A stretch of DNA of 64,000 nucleotides, taken from Enterococcus rotai (GTDB lineage Bacteria > Bacillota > Bacilli > Lactobacillales > Enterococcaceae). Positions 19,754 to 28,438 of this stretch are shown one piece after another; positions within the stretch are counted from its first letter, which is position 1, and each line of letters opens with the position of its first letter. A program made the position numbers and the translations under genes. The notes beneath the pieces were generated by a model. It was given only the letters and a program-made list of their open reading frames with translations. It ran no database searches and was not told the DNA's origin. The stretch spans positions 682,001 through 746,000 of the forward strand of contig NZ_CP013655.1 in NCBI RefSeq assembly GCF_001465345.1, written 5' to 3'.

Positions 19754-19938
19754 CTCTGTAAAGCCCCCTAAAATAGTTTTATATTTTCAACAGCCGGATG
19801 ACTGAATGAAACAAGATAATAGTGAAACAACTCTCTCTTCGGTCGTCTTGTACTTTTCAACATCAAAGTAACGATTTTTTGAGAGATTCGTTTCATATAG
19901 CTAGATCTTAAAAGCCACATGTAGAACACTGTAGCGTA

Positions 19939-20334
19939 TTATAGATCTTTTTCAGTAAAGGCGTATGGCAATAAGTCGCCCACCGTTGTCTCTTTCGTCA
20001 CACCATGAACGCCCACCAAGGTAACTGGCATTTCAGGCGCGCAAAATTCAGCCATCACTTGTCGGCATGCGCCGCATGGAGAGATTGGCTCAGGTGTATT
20101 TCCTGCAATTACTAGATGTTGGAATTCACGTTCACCTTCCGAAACAGCTTTGAATATAGCTGTCCGTTCTGCACAATTTGTCAATCCATATGAAGCATTT
20201 TCGATATTGACACCTTGATAGGCTTTTCCTTCTTTAGTAACTAGACATGCTCCCACTGGAAAGTGAGAGTATGGTACATAAGCTTTTGTTAACGCAGTAT
20301 CTGCGATAGCTAACCACTCTTGTTTTGCTGTCAT
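19939..20334 (-). CDS. cdd: Cytidine deaminase
   Basis: This 131-residue homotetrameric enzyme deaminates (deoxy)cytidine to (deoxy)uridine. The active-site motif is NCAERTAIF (zinc Cys and proton-shuttling Glu), and the other zinc cysteines are in SPCGACRQVM. PYSHFPVGACLVT and GVNIENASYG are the substrate loops. It sits between deoC and the importer, so cytidine enters the uridine branch used by pdp. Confidence 0.97.
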   Translation of the reverse strand: MTAKQEWLAIADTALTKAYVPYSHFPVGACLVTKEGKAYQGVNIENASYGLTNCAERTAIFKAVSEGEREFQHLVIAGNTPEPISPCGACRQVMAEFCAPEMPVTLVGVHGVTKETTVGDLLPYAFTEKDL

Positions 20335-20358
20335 TTGTCCGCCACTTTCTGCTTTAGA

Positions 20359-21021
20359 TTAATAGCCTGCTCCAGTTGAGCCTTCCATGATAGCAACCCC
20401 AGCACTTGTCCCAATACGTGTAGCGCCAGCATCGATCATCGCTTTGGCCTCAGCTTCGTTATGAATACCGCCTGAAGCTTTAACACCCATATCTGGTCCC
20501 ACCGTTTTGCGCATTAATGTAACATCTGCAACCGTTGCTCCACCAGTTGAAAAACCTGTCGATGTTTTAACAAAATCAGCTCCTGATTCTTTCGCTAATT
20601 CACATACTTTGATTTTTTCTTCGTCGGTTAGTAAAGCTGTCTCAATGATCACTTTCACTAAAGCTTTCCCTTTGGCCGCTTCGACAACTGCTTGAATATC
20701 TTTCAACACTTTTTTATACTGCTTAGATTTCAACGCACCTACATTGATGACCATGTCAACTTCTGTTGCACCATTGTTGATCGCATCTGTTGCTTCATAT
20801 GCTTTTACTTCTGACGTGTTGGCTCCTAAAGGAAAACCAATTACTGTACAAACATCAACTGATGTTCCTGCTAAGTGTTCTTTTGCTAGCGCAACCCAGC
20901 AAGGATTGATACATACTGAGAAGAATTCGTATTTTTTGGCTTCTTCAATAATCCGTAAAACATCCTCTTCCTTCGCATCTGCTTTTAAAATAGTGTGGTC
21001 AATCATTTGATTTAATTCCAT
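20359..21021 (-). CDS. deoC: Deoxyribose-phosphate aldolase
   Basis: This class I aldolase splits deoxyribose 5-phosphate into glyceraldehyde 3-phosphate and acetaldehyde. The start is [38 protein letters not shown] and the Schiff-base lysine in [11 protein letters not shown] are present, with VKASGGIHN after. The frame extends to an ATG at 21036, but that ATG abuts the AAAGGATG ribosome site. The ATG at 21021 (MELNQMID) is better spaced, giving 220 residues. It follows pdp by a few bases. Confidence 0.97.
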   Translation of the reverse strand: MELNQMIDHTILKADAKEEDVLRIIEEAKKYEFFSVCINPCWVALAKEHLAGTSVDVCTVIGFPLGANTSEVKAYEATDAINNGATEVDMVINVGALKSKQYKKVLKDIQAVVEAAKGKALVKVIIETALLTDEEKIKVCELAKESGADFVKTSTGFSTGGATVADVTLMRKTVGPDMGVKASGGIHNEAEAKAMIDAGATRIGTSAGVAIMEGSTGAGY

Positions 21022-21039
21022 TATTTTTTTACACATCCT

Positions 21040-22341
21040 TTATGCTGTTATTATATCATGAATCAGCTCAGGTTCAGTACCAGAACTGCCGATTTCGATA
21101 TTTTTATATAAAAGTTCTTTTACGTTTTCGATTGAGTCTGAATTGGCATAAATAGTTAGCAATGATTCACCTGATTCAACTGGCATACCGACTTTTTTAT
21201 GAAGCTTGATGCCTACAGCATGATCGATTGAATCTTCTTTCGTTGCACGTCCTGCGCCTAAAAGCATTGCCGCGATCCCAATCTCATTTGCCACTAGCTT
21301 TTGCACGACACCAGCTGATTTTGCTGGTAATTCTATTTGGTATTTTGCTGTCAGTAAACGTTCTGGTGCATCAATGATACTATCATCTCCACCTTGATTA
21401 CGGATCATTTCTCGGAATTTATCTAGTGCTTTGCCTGATTCCAAGGCCTCTTTCAACATAGCTCTGGCTTCGTCTAACGTTTCAGCTTTTTTGGCTAAAA
21501 CAACCATTTGACTGCCTAAGATATAGCACATCTCCATGAGATCTTCTGGTCCTTTGCCTTGAAGCGTTTCGATCGCTTCGACAACTTCTAAACTATTGCC
21601 AATTGCTTCACCGAGCGGTTGAGACATGTCGGAGATCACAGCCATCGTCTGACGATTGGCTAAGCGACCAATGCGAACCATTGTTTCAGCTAAGCGACGT
21701 GCTTCATCGATATTTTTCATAAAAGCACCTTCACCCGTTGTCACATCCAATACGATTGCATCTGCTCCTGCTGCAATTTTTTTACTCATGATCGAGCTTG
21801 CGATCAGTGGAATCGAATTAACTGTTGCTGTCACATCACGTAAGGCATATAATTTTTTATCTGCTGGCGCAAGATCACCTGACTGTCCTATAACTGCTAC
21901 GTGACTTTCATTTACTAAACGAATAAACTCTTCATCTGGGATTTCTACATGAAATCCTGGTATTGCTTCTAGCTTATCAAGCGTACCGCCTGTATATCCG
22001 AGCCCTCTACCGGACATTTTAGCCACACTAGCGCCAACGCTGGCAACAAGCGGTGCTAAAATCAAGGTGGTTGTATCACCGACGCCACCAGTAGAATGCT
22101 TATCTACTTTGATTCCTTGAATTGATGAAAGATCGATCATCTCACCTGAATTTGCCATCGCTAATGTCAGGGTCGTAATTTCCTCATCTGTCATATCTTT
22201 GTAAAAAACAGTCATCAAAAATGCGCTCATCTGGTAATCCGGAATATCACCTTTCGTATAGCCGGAAATAATGAATTGAATTTCTTGGTCCGTCAAGACC
22301 TGTCCATCCCGTTTTTTCTCGATCAAATCTACCATTCTCAT
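21040..22341 (-). CDS. pdp: Pyrimidine-nucleoside phosphorylase
   Basis: This 433-residue enzyme phosphorolyses uridine, thymidine and deoxyuridine. It shows the family signature [20 protein letters not shown], the phosphate loop [13 protein letters not shown] and [19 protein letters not shown], plus a C-terminal barrel-sandwich domain. A TTG-initiated extension to 22362 would put the CGGAGG ribosome site inside the gene. The ATG at 22341, nine bases after it, gives [13 protein letters not shown] as in homologues. It is first in the operon, just after the promoter at 22.4 kb. Confidence 0.97.
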   Translation of the reverse strand: MRMVDLIEKKRDGQVLTDQEIQFIISGYTKGDIPDYQMSAFLMTVFYKDMTDEEITTLTLAMANSGEMIDLSSIQGIKVDKHSTGGVGDTTTLILAPLVASVGASVAKMSGRGLGYTGGTLDKLEAIPGFHVEIPDEEFIRLVNESHVAVIGQSGDLAPADKKLYALRDVTATVNSIPLIASSIMSKKIAAGADAIVLDVTTGEGAFMKNIDEARRLAETMVRIGRLANRQTMAVISDMSQPLGEAIGNSLEVVEAIETLQGKGPEDLMEMCYILGSQMVVLAKKAETLDEARAMLKEALESGKALDKFREMIRNQGGDDSIIDAPERLLTAKYQIELPAKSAGVVQKLVANEIGIAAMLLGAGRATKEDSIDHAVGIKLHKKVGMPVESGESLLTIYANSDSIENVKELLYKNIEIGSSGTEPELIHDIITA

Positions 22342-22375
22342 GCTTTTTTTCCTCCGAATCAATCCCCAAGGATGT

Positions 22376-22404
22376 ATTATACACTAAAATTGTTCAGGTT
22401 AAAA
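22376..22404 (-). promoter_or_regulatory. Promoter of the pdp-deoC-cdd-nup operon
   Basis: On the minus strand the -10 TATAAT is at 22381-22376, with a 17-base spacer to a weak -35 TTTTAA at 22404-22399. Confidence 0.65.
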
Positions 22405-22408
22405 CCTT

Positions 22409-22428
22409 TTAGTAAAACAGTTTACTAA
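22409..22428. promoter_or_regulatory. Palindromic operator upstream of pdp
   Basis: TTAGTAAA-ACAG-TTTACTAA is a perfect 8-bp inverted repeat immediately upstream of the -35. It probably binds the adjacent LacI-family regulator, although LacI sites often have a central CG, which is missing here. Confidence 0.55.
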
Positions 22429-22441
22429 CGCTTCCATAAAT

Positions 22442-22455
22442 TGAAAACGCTTATA
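22442..22455. promoter_or_regulatory. cre-like site upstream of pdp
   Basis: TGAAAACGCTTATA fits the CcpA consensus TGWAARCGYTWNCW at 13 of 14 positions. It suggests glucose control of nucleoside catabolism. Confidence 0.55.
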
Positions 22456-22464
22456 ACACGAACA

Positions 22465-23493
22465 TTAAATCAAATCGACCCGATTGTCAATCGATTTCGT
22501 GCTATTTCTTAAAATAAATGTTGTATCAAAAATTTTATTTGGTATTTTTTTCTCTGGATCATTGATTGATTCCACCAAGAACTGTGCGGCATAAAAACCA
22601 ATATCAAAGCTAGGTTGATAAACAGTGGTTAACCCTGGAACTAAATATTCCGAAATTTCCAATCCATCAAATCCAATGACAGAAATATCCTCGGGAATTT
22701 TTTTACCGCATCCTTCTATTGCCTGATATGCGCCCATCGCCATTTCATCATTTCCGCAAAAAATAGCAGTGAGTTCTGAATTCTTCAATACATTTTTAGC
22801 CGCCGTATAACCGCCACCTAAATTCAAATCGCCATTACTCATGTATTCTTCTCTAACTGGAATACCGTGATCTTTTAGTGCATGCTGGTACGCTGTCACT
22901 CGTTCAGTCAATTGATAATACCCATCGTTTTCTGTCAACATCCCAATGTGTCTGTGACCTTGTTCGATCAACGAGCAGACCGCTTGGTAAGCGCCCTCAT
23001 ATTCTTTTACGATCAAACGGCCATTTTCTCGAGGGTTGATACCGCGATCGACTAAGATCACTGGAACCTTTCGTTTTTTCTTATTTCGCAAAATATGATC
23101 CACCGGCAAAATATTAGGTGTTGCAAAAATGATCCCATCCACTGAACGATGAACTAGCTCCGTAACGTATTGCGTTGCCTTATCTTCATCATGTTTAGAA
23201 TTGCATAACAAAATCATGTAGCCTAAAGAGTTCAAATACGTTTCCACACCTTCGATCACTTTAGCAAAGAAAAAATCCGTTACATCTGGAACCACCATCC
23301 CAATCGTTTTCGAATGACGAGTAATGATGTTTGACGCAAAATAATCTGGTTTGTAATCATATTCTTCCACCACAGCTAAAACCTTATTTCGCGTTCTTTC
23401 ACTAAAGCGACTCCCTTTGTCATTGATGATCTGCGAAACTGTTGTTACTGATACACCAGCCATATCCGCAATTTCTTTAATGGTCAATTTCAT
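22465..23493 (-). CDS. LacI-family transcriptional regulator
   Basis: This 342-residue repressor has a LacI HTH (TIKEIADMAGVSVTTVSQI, then SERTRNKVLAVVEEYDYKPD) and a periplasmic-binding-like sensor domain with TIGMVVPDVTDFFFAKVIEG, IFCGNDEMAMGAY and VIGFDGLEISEYLVPGLTTV. The sensor most resembles ribose or nucleoside-type regulators. I choose ATG 23493 (MKLTIKEIA), eight to nine bases after GGGAG, rather than the ATG at 23517. It lies upstream of pdp on the same strand, with a palindrome between them, so control of the salvage operon by a nucleoside or ribose-phosphate effector is the simplest role. Confidence 0.82.
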   Translation of the reverse strand: MKLTIKEIADMAGVSVTTVSQIINDKGSRFSERTRNKVLAVVEEYDYKPDYFASNIITRHSKTIGMVVPDVTDFFFAKVIEGVETYLNSLGYMILLCNSKHDEDKATQYVTELVHRSVDGIIFATPNILPVDHILRNKKKRKVPVILVDRGINPRENGRLIVKEYEGAYQAVCSLIEQGHRHIGMLTENDGYYQLTERVTAYQHALKDHGIPVREEYMSNGDLNLGGGYTAAKNVLKNSELTAIFCGNDEMAMGAYQAIEGCGKKIPEDISVIGFDGLEISEYLVPGLTTVYQPSFDIGFYAAQFLVESINDPEKKIPNKIFDTTFILRNSTKSIDNRVDLI

Positions 23494-23530
23494 AGTCCAT
23501 TCTCCCTTTGTCGACAAGCCCTACCAACCA

Positions 23531-23544
23531 TGTCAACGTTTTCA
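23531..23544. promoter_or_regulatory. cre-like or LacI-type site upstream of the LacI gene
   Basis: TGTCAACGTTTTCA fits the cre consensus at 13 of 14 positions, 38 bases before the regulator start. It could equally be an autoregulatory LacI-type operator with a central CG. Confidence 0.45.
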
Positions 23545-23695
23545 AAATTAATTTCGAATGACTACAGTTTAGCAGAATTTTCTAGAATAGAATAGCTTAA
23601 CCAGAAAAAACGACTGACTAAAACCAAAATAGCTGACCGAGCACATCTTTTCCACCTCTTGATCAGCTGTTATCCAAACACCGTCTAAACCACTG

Positions 23696-24181
23696 CTACC
23701 AGTTATTCGTCAGCATCAAAAGACCTGGTATCCAGCAAGTGACCACTCCTTCAAAAATCGCAAAATATAAAACAGGTTTTCCAATTTCTTTTTTCAATAC
23801 ATACTCAATAAATCCTGTCAGCCATAAAATTCCCCACGATAACCAAATCAGGGCAAAACGCCAGTCCCCATCGACCGTATACGAAATATAAGCCGCTGGA
23901 ATTGTATTTACCGCAACAAAAAAGGCGAATATTCCATAAATACGCATATCCAAATCAAAGACATAGATCAGCCCAACCATCAAGTAAGTAAATGCAAACA
24001 AGTAGCCTGTTCCAGCATCATAATAAGCACCTTTAAACAAATAAATCGTATTGATAATAAAAGATAAACTTCCAGTCATCAAATTGATCAGACCAGTCGA
24101 TTTTTTATCCACTCCAGCTAATCCGCAATAACCATTGCTGATCAACGTGATTGCTACAAATAATAATCCTACTCCTAACAC
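23696..24181 (-). CDS. AmiS/UreI-family membrane channel
   Basis: This 161-residue protein is made almost entirely of six or so membrane helices. It matches UreI/AmiS (proton-gated urea or short-amide channels) by layout and by stretches such as LLFVAITLISNGYCGL, AFTYLMVGLIYVFDLD, WLSWGILWLTGFIEYVL and WIPGLLMLTNNW. The start is GTG, eight bases after GGAGGG. No urease or amidase gene is adjacent, so the permeant is unknown; urea uptake or ammonia/urea release next to the deaminases is possible. Downstream there is a weak AGCTGA/TCAGCT hairpin (23630-23673). Confidence 0.75.
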   Translation of the reverse strand: MLGVGLLFVAITLISNGYCGLAGVDKKSTGLINLMTGSLSFIINTIYLFKGAYYDAGTGYLFAFTYLMVGLIYVFDLDMRIYGIFAFFVAVNTIPAAYISYTVDGDWRFALIWLSWGILWLTGFIEYVLKKEIGKPVLYFAIFEGVVTCWIPGLLMLTNNW

Positions 24182-24362
24182 GATAATCCCTCCAATAACT
24201 TTTCAAAAAAAGATCGTTTACTACTGGACTATTTTACTTTAAAACGGCGGAAAAAACTACCTCCTTTTACAGATTCCTTATCTCTTATTGACAGAGATCG
24301 CAACACATGTTAAAGTCTTCAAAATACTTATTGAACGTTACCAAAATAGAGAGGATGATACC

Positions 24363-25370
24363 GTGAAACGCGAACATGTCAAAAATCTACCTAAAATCGA
24401 GCTACACTGTCATTTAGATGGATCGATCCGACCAGAAACATTACGAGAGATAGCAGACGCACAAGGCATTGCTCTACCCAACGATCACGCACAGTTAAAG
24501 GAGCTATTAATCGCACCTAAGGATTGTCAAAATTTAAATGATTATTTAGAGCGTTTTGATTTAGTTTTGACTTGCCTTCAAACTGAAGCAGCGTTAACAG
24601 CAGCGGCAATCGATGTTATCAGCCAAGCAGCTGAAGAAAATATCCAGTATATCGAAGTTCGTTTTGCACCGTCGCAGCATACTGAAAAAGGCCTCTCCTT
24701 GCCAAAAGTGATCACGGCGGTTTTAGCCGGTCTTGAACAAGGACAGCAACAATTTGGTGTAAAAAGTAATGCTTTATTATGCGGCATGCGTCACGAAGAA
24801 CTAAAAGAAATCGAAAAAATCGTCCAGCTAGCAGAAGTGTATAAAACAAGTGGGGTTGTCGGTTTCGATCTTGCAGGGAACGAGATTGATTTTCCACCGT
24901 ACACCTTTGAAGAGACGCTAGATCTAGTCAATCAACTATCTATTCCACTAACGCTTCACGCTGGTGAATGCGGCTGCGGTAAAAATGTTGCCGATGCTAT
25001 TCACCTTGGTGCCAAACGGATTGGACATGGGATTGCCTTAAAAGACACTCCAGAATATTTCTCTTTACTGCAAAAAGAAAACATCTTAATTGAAATGTGC
25101 CCCACTAGTAATTTCCAAACAAAAACCGTTACTCGTCTAGCCGACTATCCTTTCCAAACGTTTCTAGAAGCAGGGATCAACATTTGCATCAATACAGATA
25201 ATCGGACAGTTTCGGATACAACATTAACAGATGAGTTTATGAAACTTCATGAATGGTACGGTATTACTTATGCCGACATGGAACAATTGAATCACAACGC
25301 TGTGAATGGTGCCTTTATTTCTGAAAGTGAAAAACAGCTTCTTCATGATCAATTGACGAAGAGTTATTGA
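24363..25370 (+). CDS. add: Adenosine deaminase
   Basis: This 335-residue zinc TIM-barrel enzyme converts (deoxy)adenosine to (deoxy)inosine. It has KIELHCHLDGSIRPETL (zinc His pair), VVGFDLAGNEIDFPP, LTLHAGECG, KRIGHGIAL, ILIEMCPTSNFQTK and ININTDNRTVS-like INTDNRTVS. An upstream in-frame extension to a TTG at 24288 exists. The GTG at 24363 is preferred, after AGAGAGG, because it gives VKREHVKNLPKIELHCH as in homologues. It is transcribed alone, ending at a strong terminator, and feeds punA. Confidence 0.95.
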   Translation: MKREHVKNLPKIELHCHLDGSIRPETLREIADAQGIALPNDHAQLKELLIAPKDCQNLNDYLERFDLVLTCLQTEAALTAAAIDVISQAAEENIQYIEVRFAPSQHTEKGLSLPKVITAVLAGLEQGQQQFGVKSNALLCGMRHEELKEIEKIVQLAEVYKTSGVVGFDLAGNEIDFPPYTFEETLDLVNQLSIPLTLHAGECGCGKNVADAIHLGAKRIGHGIALKDTPEYFSLLQKENILIEMCPTSNFQTKTVTRLADYPFQTFLEAGINICINTDNRTVSDTTLTDEFMKLHEWYGITYADMEQLNHNAVNGAFISESEKQLLHDQLTKSY

Positions 25371-25380
25371 TTGGTCCCCA

Positions 25381-25428
25381 TAAAAAAAGGTAGGATGAAC
25401 GTGCGAAACGTTCACCCTGCCTTTTTTA
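25381..25428 (+). terminator. Terminator after add
   Basis: AAAAAGGTAGG, GAACGT, ACGTTC and CTGCCTTTTTT form a two-part stem; a T-run follows. It may also serve the convergent GH85 gene. Confidence 0.85.
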
Positions 25429-25500
25429 TTTCGTGGTTGAGGTCTTACCCTTTTTCCAAATACTTTGTGGCTAGGGTGAAACTTATAGTCTTATGCCTAG

Positions 25501-28239
25501 TCACTTGATGATTCCTGTTTGATCAACACCAATGATCTGCCAATCATAAATTCTAGCCGTTTTACCGTTTTGTTCTGCTTTTTCTAGCGAAAGTTTCACA
25601 TATCTAGCTTCAACTAGACCGATTGCATCACGGCTACTATTTTCAGTATTGCCACGATGCTGAACAACGGTTGTCCAATTATTTCCATCACTGCTTACAG
25701 AAATATCATAGTCTCTTGTATTCCATTCTGGACTTTCACCACCTGCTCCTGCATGAAATAGTTCAAAACCAGCAATTGTTTTTACCGCTCCTAAATCAGC
25801 GATCATCCACGGCTGATCACTGCTGTTATCACACCATTTCGTTTTTACGTTGCCGTCTAACGCAAAGCGATAGCTTTCACTGTTATTTGTATAACCTGAC
25901 CCTTGAGTCGCTGTTGTTGTTGGCAACGTAGAGAGATTTTCTATTTTGATGCCCGTGCTTGGATCGTAAACATGGAGATAGTTTTCTTTAATCACTTCTG
26001 TTTCACCTGACGCATTCACTGCCGTTGCTTTTACGGTATAAACGCCCGCTTGATCAAAAGAGAGTGACACTTCTTTCCCAGAAGCTGTTTGCGGTGTTGC
26101 ACCGAGCACTTCCCAATTGACCGTTTCTGTCGATTTAGAAACAGTTGCAGATAACGTAAGTGTTTCCCCAGGTGCAATCAGTGTACTACTCGCATTAATG
26201 GCAATCTCTGGTTTTTTCAACGCTTCAAATGTGTAGACTGCTGACGCTCCTTTCTTTTGATCTTCTCGACCATAATGATCGACCGGAACCACGTGATAGC
26301 TATTATTTTCTGTTGAACGTGTTTGATTTAATAAGGTATATGCTTGGTTAGCTGTTTCACCTTCAAATTGCAATTGACCAGCCACTTCCCGATAAATACG
26401 ATAAGAAGCCGTATTTTCCCCTTTGGAATCCCAATTCATCCGAATACTTTCAGTTAAGTCATCCACTACTGTTTTCCCAGAAAAAGTAACTTGACTGACA
26501 GCACTGACTGGTGTTATTTTTTCATTTCCAAGTTTTAATTGACCTAAATAAATCGTTGCTGGACCACTCTCAGTATTTTTTAAATTCAACCCAACAGCTG
26601 TCACAGTTTGATAATTTGCAGGCTTGAGGGAATACGTTGTTTGAACCCAACCATTTGCTAAAGCTTGTTGGTTTCCTTGGATCGTTAACGGTTGTTCTTT
26701 GCCTTTTAGTTCTAAAACTAGCGCAGCCTCATTTGCTCCTTTTGTCACTACAGTTGCGGTGTCTGCTGCATCAACCTTAACTTGAGATGCGTATAATTTG
26801 ATGAAACTTGAGGTTCCAGCTGCCATTGCGCCAGATAACTTGATCGATGAACCACCATTAAAAGCATCTTCATAACTAATTGCGGCTTCAAGTTGATTGC
26901 CCTCTCCGTTATCGATGACCCAGCGATAGGTCGGCAAAACATCTTGAATACTACGATTGTTAAAGTTTCCTTCTTTGACTTTGCTTCCGTTTTGATAAAA
27001 AGCATCGCCATTTCCCACATTAAAATTCGTCAAAAATGGCAAACTAGTTACGGGTGTTTTTTCTACATAATAACGAGAAACACCTTGCCATTCATTACTG
27101 GAGCTCGCTACAGACCGAGGATCTCCTTGAGGATTTATCCAAAGTAGCTTTTCATTTTCCCAATAACGATCAATGTTATATTGTCCGCCATCCCGCAACG
27201 TCCAATCAGGACAATACAGCCCTAAAGAAACCAGTGGCTGACCGTTTTCACCTAAAATACTGCTTGGCTTCCGTCTACTATTGACGCCATTTGCCTGAAC
27301 ATCGATCCCAGCAAAAAGGTCGTAAGGGTCACGTTCCAACTGCATCGCTTTTTCCCGTGATCCAGCGAGTCCTTGCCAACGAAAATCAATAAACAGTTTA
27401 TCGGAAACACGTTTTTTTCCATCTTGGAAATACCCTTGATTTTGCTCGTTTAAGGCTCCTTGCCAGTCGACCTTGCCAGTCGGAAGCATGGAATCATACC
27501 AAATAACTTGCTGATTTTTCGGTTTATGAGTCTGCAAATAACTCATAAATTCTTTCATGGCAGTGGCCGTTTGTGCATCAACATTGGTTTCTTGATTGAT
27601 AAACCAGCCATCAAAACCATAAACCGTAGACATTTCTATTAATTTGTCTGCCATTGGAAATCTACCTTGTTGATCCTTTTGGACAAATTGAGTTACCCAT
27701 TCACTTTTCCCACCATAGGCTTCTGGCGGAAAGAAAACTGTCCCGACAACTGGTACACCATTTCGATGCGCAGAATCAGTAACATCCCCACTTGGTGGCA
27801 CGATGATCCCTTCACCTGAGGATCCTGCCCACGCAACAAGAGTGTCGATATATTGCCAATTAGTAAAGTTGTAGACTGCTTTATCTGTTCCGCCTTGGGA
27901 CGGTGTTCCTTTTGTGTGACGATTGACAATTGCGATCGACAACACTTTAGCTTCTGTACTTTGATCAGCATTTGTTTTCTTTCCTTGTACCCGAGTAACT
28001 AAAGGCACTTTAGACAGATTAAACGGCGCATCAGGATCGCTTTGAGGACTCCATTTTAACAATGTTTCAGGAAATAAAGCTGTTGATTCTGGCACTTGAT
28101 CAAATAAAGGGATACTAGTTTCTTGACTGACTTTTGATGGCTCTGCGGAAACAGTTGGCGTAAACAACAAATTTGTCCCTAACGTAATAGTCATTGCCGT
28201 GCAGCAGTAAAGTACACTTTTCCAAGTTTTTCTTTTCAA
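25501..28239 (-). CDS. Secreted endo-beta-N-acetylglucosaminidase (GH85) with C-terminal F5/8 domain
   Basis: This enzyme cuts the chitobiose core of N-glycans and frees the glycan from protein. The start is TTG at 28239, eight bases after AAGGAGG; frames beginning further upstream would include that ribosome site. A basic signal peptide is followed by a hydrophobic core ending at SAEP. The GH85 region (about 80-450) has VGTVFFPPEAYGG and GFDGWFINQET (about 211-218, with the family's catalytic Asn and Glu). Next come beta-sandwich segments, a PKD/Ig-like stretch (about 690-770) and a terminal discoidin/CBM32-like domain (WCDNSSDQPWMIADLG). There is no LPXTG, so it is secreted or loosely bound. 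It provides substrate for the exoglycosidases and importer upstream. Confidence 0.9.
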   Translation of the reverse strand: MKRKTWKSVLYCCTAMTITLGTNLLFTPTVSAEPSKVSQETSIPLFDQVPESTALFPETLLKWSPQSDPDAPFNLSKVPLVTRVQGKKTNADQSTEAKVLSIAIVNRHTKGTPSQGGTDKAVYNFTNWQYIDTLVAWAGSSGEGIIVPPSGDVTDSAHRNGVPVVGTVFFPPEAYGGKSEWVTQFVQKDQQGRFPMADKLIEMSTVYGFDGWFINQETNVDAQTATAMKEFMSYLQTHKPKNQQVIWYDSMLPTGKVDWQGALNEQNQGYFQDGKKRVSDKLFIDFRWQGLAGSREKAMQLERDPYDLFAGIDVQANGVNSRRKPSSILGENGQPLVSLGLYCPDWTLRDGGQYNIDRYWENEKLLWINPQGDPRSVASSSNEWQGVSRYYVEKTPVTSLPFLTNFNVGNGDAFYQNGSKVKEGNFNNRSIQDVLPTYRWVIDNGEGNQLEAAISYEDAFNGGSSIKLSGAMAAGTSSFIKLYASQVKVDAADTATVVTKGANEAALVLELKGKEQPLTIQGNQQALANGWVQTTYSLKPANYQTVTAVGLNLKNTESGPATIYLGQLKLGNEKITPVSAVSQVTFSGKTVVDDLTESIRMNWDSKGENTASYRIYREVAGQLQFEGETANQAYTLLNQTRSTENNSYHVVPVDHYGREDQKKGASAVYTFEALKKPEIAINASSTLIAPGETLTLSATVSKSTETVNWEVLGATPQTASGKEVSLSFDQAGVYTVKATAVNASGETEVIKENYLHVYDPSTGIKIENLSTLPTTTATQGSGYTNNSESYRFALDGNVKTKWCDNSSDQPWMIADLGAVKTIAGFELFHAGAGGESPEWNTRDYDISVSSDGNNWTTVVQHRGNTENSSRDAIGLVEARYVKLSLEKAEQNGKTARIYDWQIIGVDQTGIIK

Positions 28240-28299
28240 CGAATGAACCTCCTTAGTCATTTGCCCAGAATTCCGGCATTTTTCATTCTTACACAAAAA

Positions 28300-28313
28300 T
28301 GTTAACGCTTTCT
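28300..28313. promoter_or_regulatory. cre-like site in front of the GH85 gene
   Basis: On the minus strand AGAAAGCGTTAACA fits the cre consensus at 13 of 14 positions, about 60 bases before the TTG start. CcpA repression by glucose is implied. Confidence 0.6.
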
Positions 28314-28386
28314 TTAGAACTTATAAATAGAGAAACTATAGCATTTATATCAAAAAGTATAGGTTTTCTTTGCGAAACGGAAAAAA

Positions 28387-28434
28387 AGGACAGCTGAAAT
28401 AGTCTGCTTTACACATTTTATTTCAGCTGTCTTT
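28387..28434 (-). terminator. Terminator of the GH125-GH38-ROK-GH20 operon
   Basis: GACAGCTGAAATA and TATTTCAGCTGTC form a long stem right after the GH20 stop, with T-rich sequence after it on the minus strand. Confidence 0.85.
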
Positions 28435-28438
28435 CTAT

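Noticed and set aside
25501-28239. GH85 protein as a wall-anchored sortase substrate
   Set aside because: The C-terminus ends after the discoidin-like domain with no LPXTG, hydrophobic tail or basic end.
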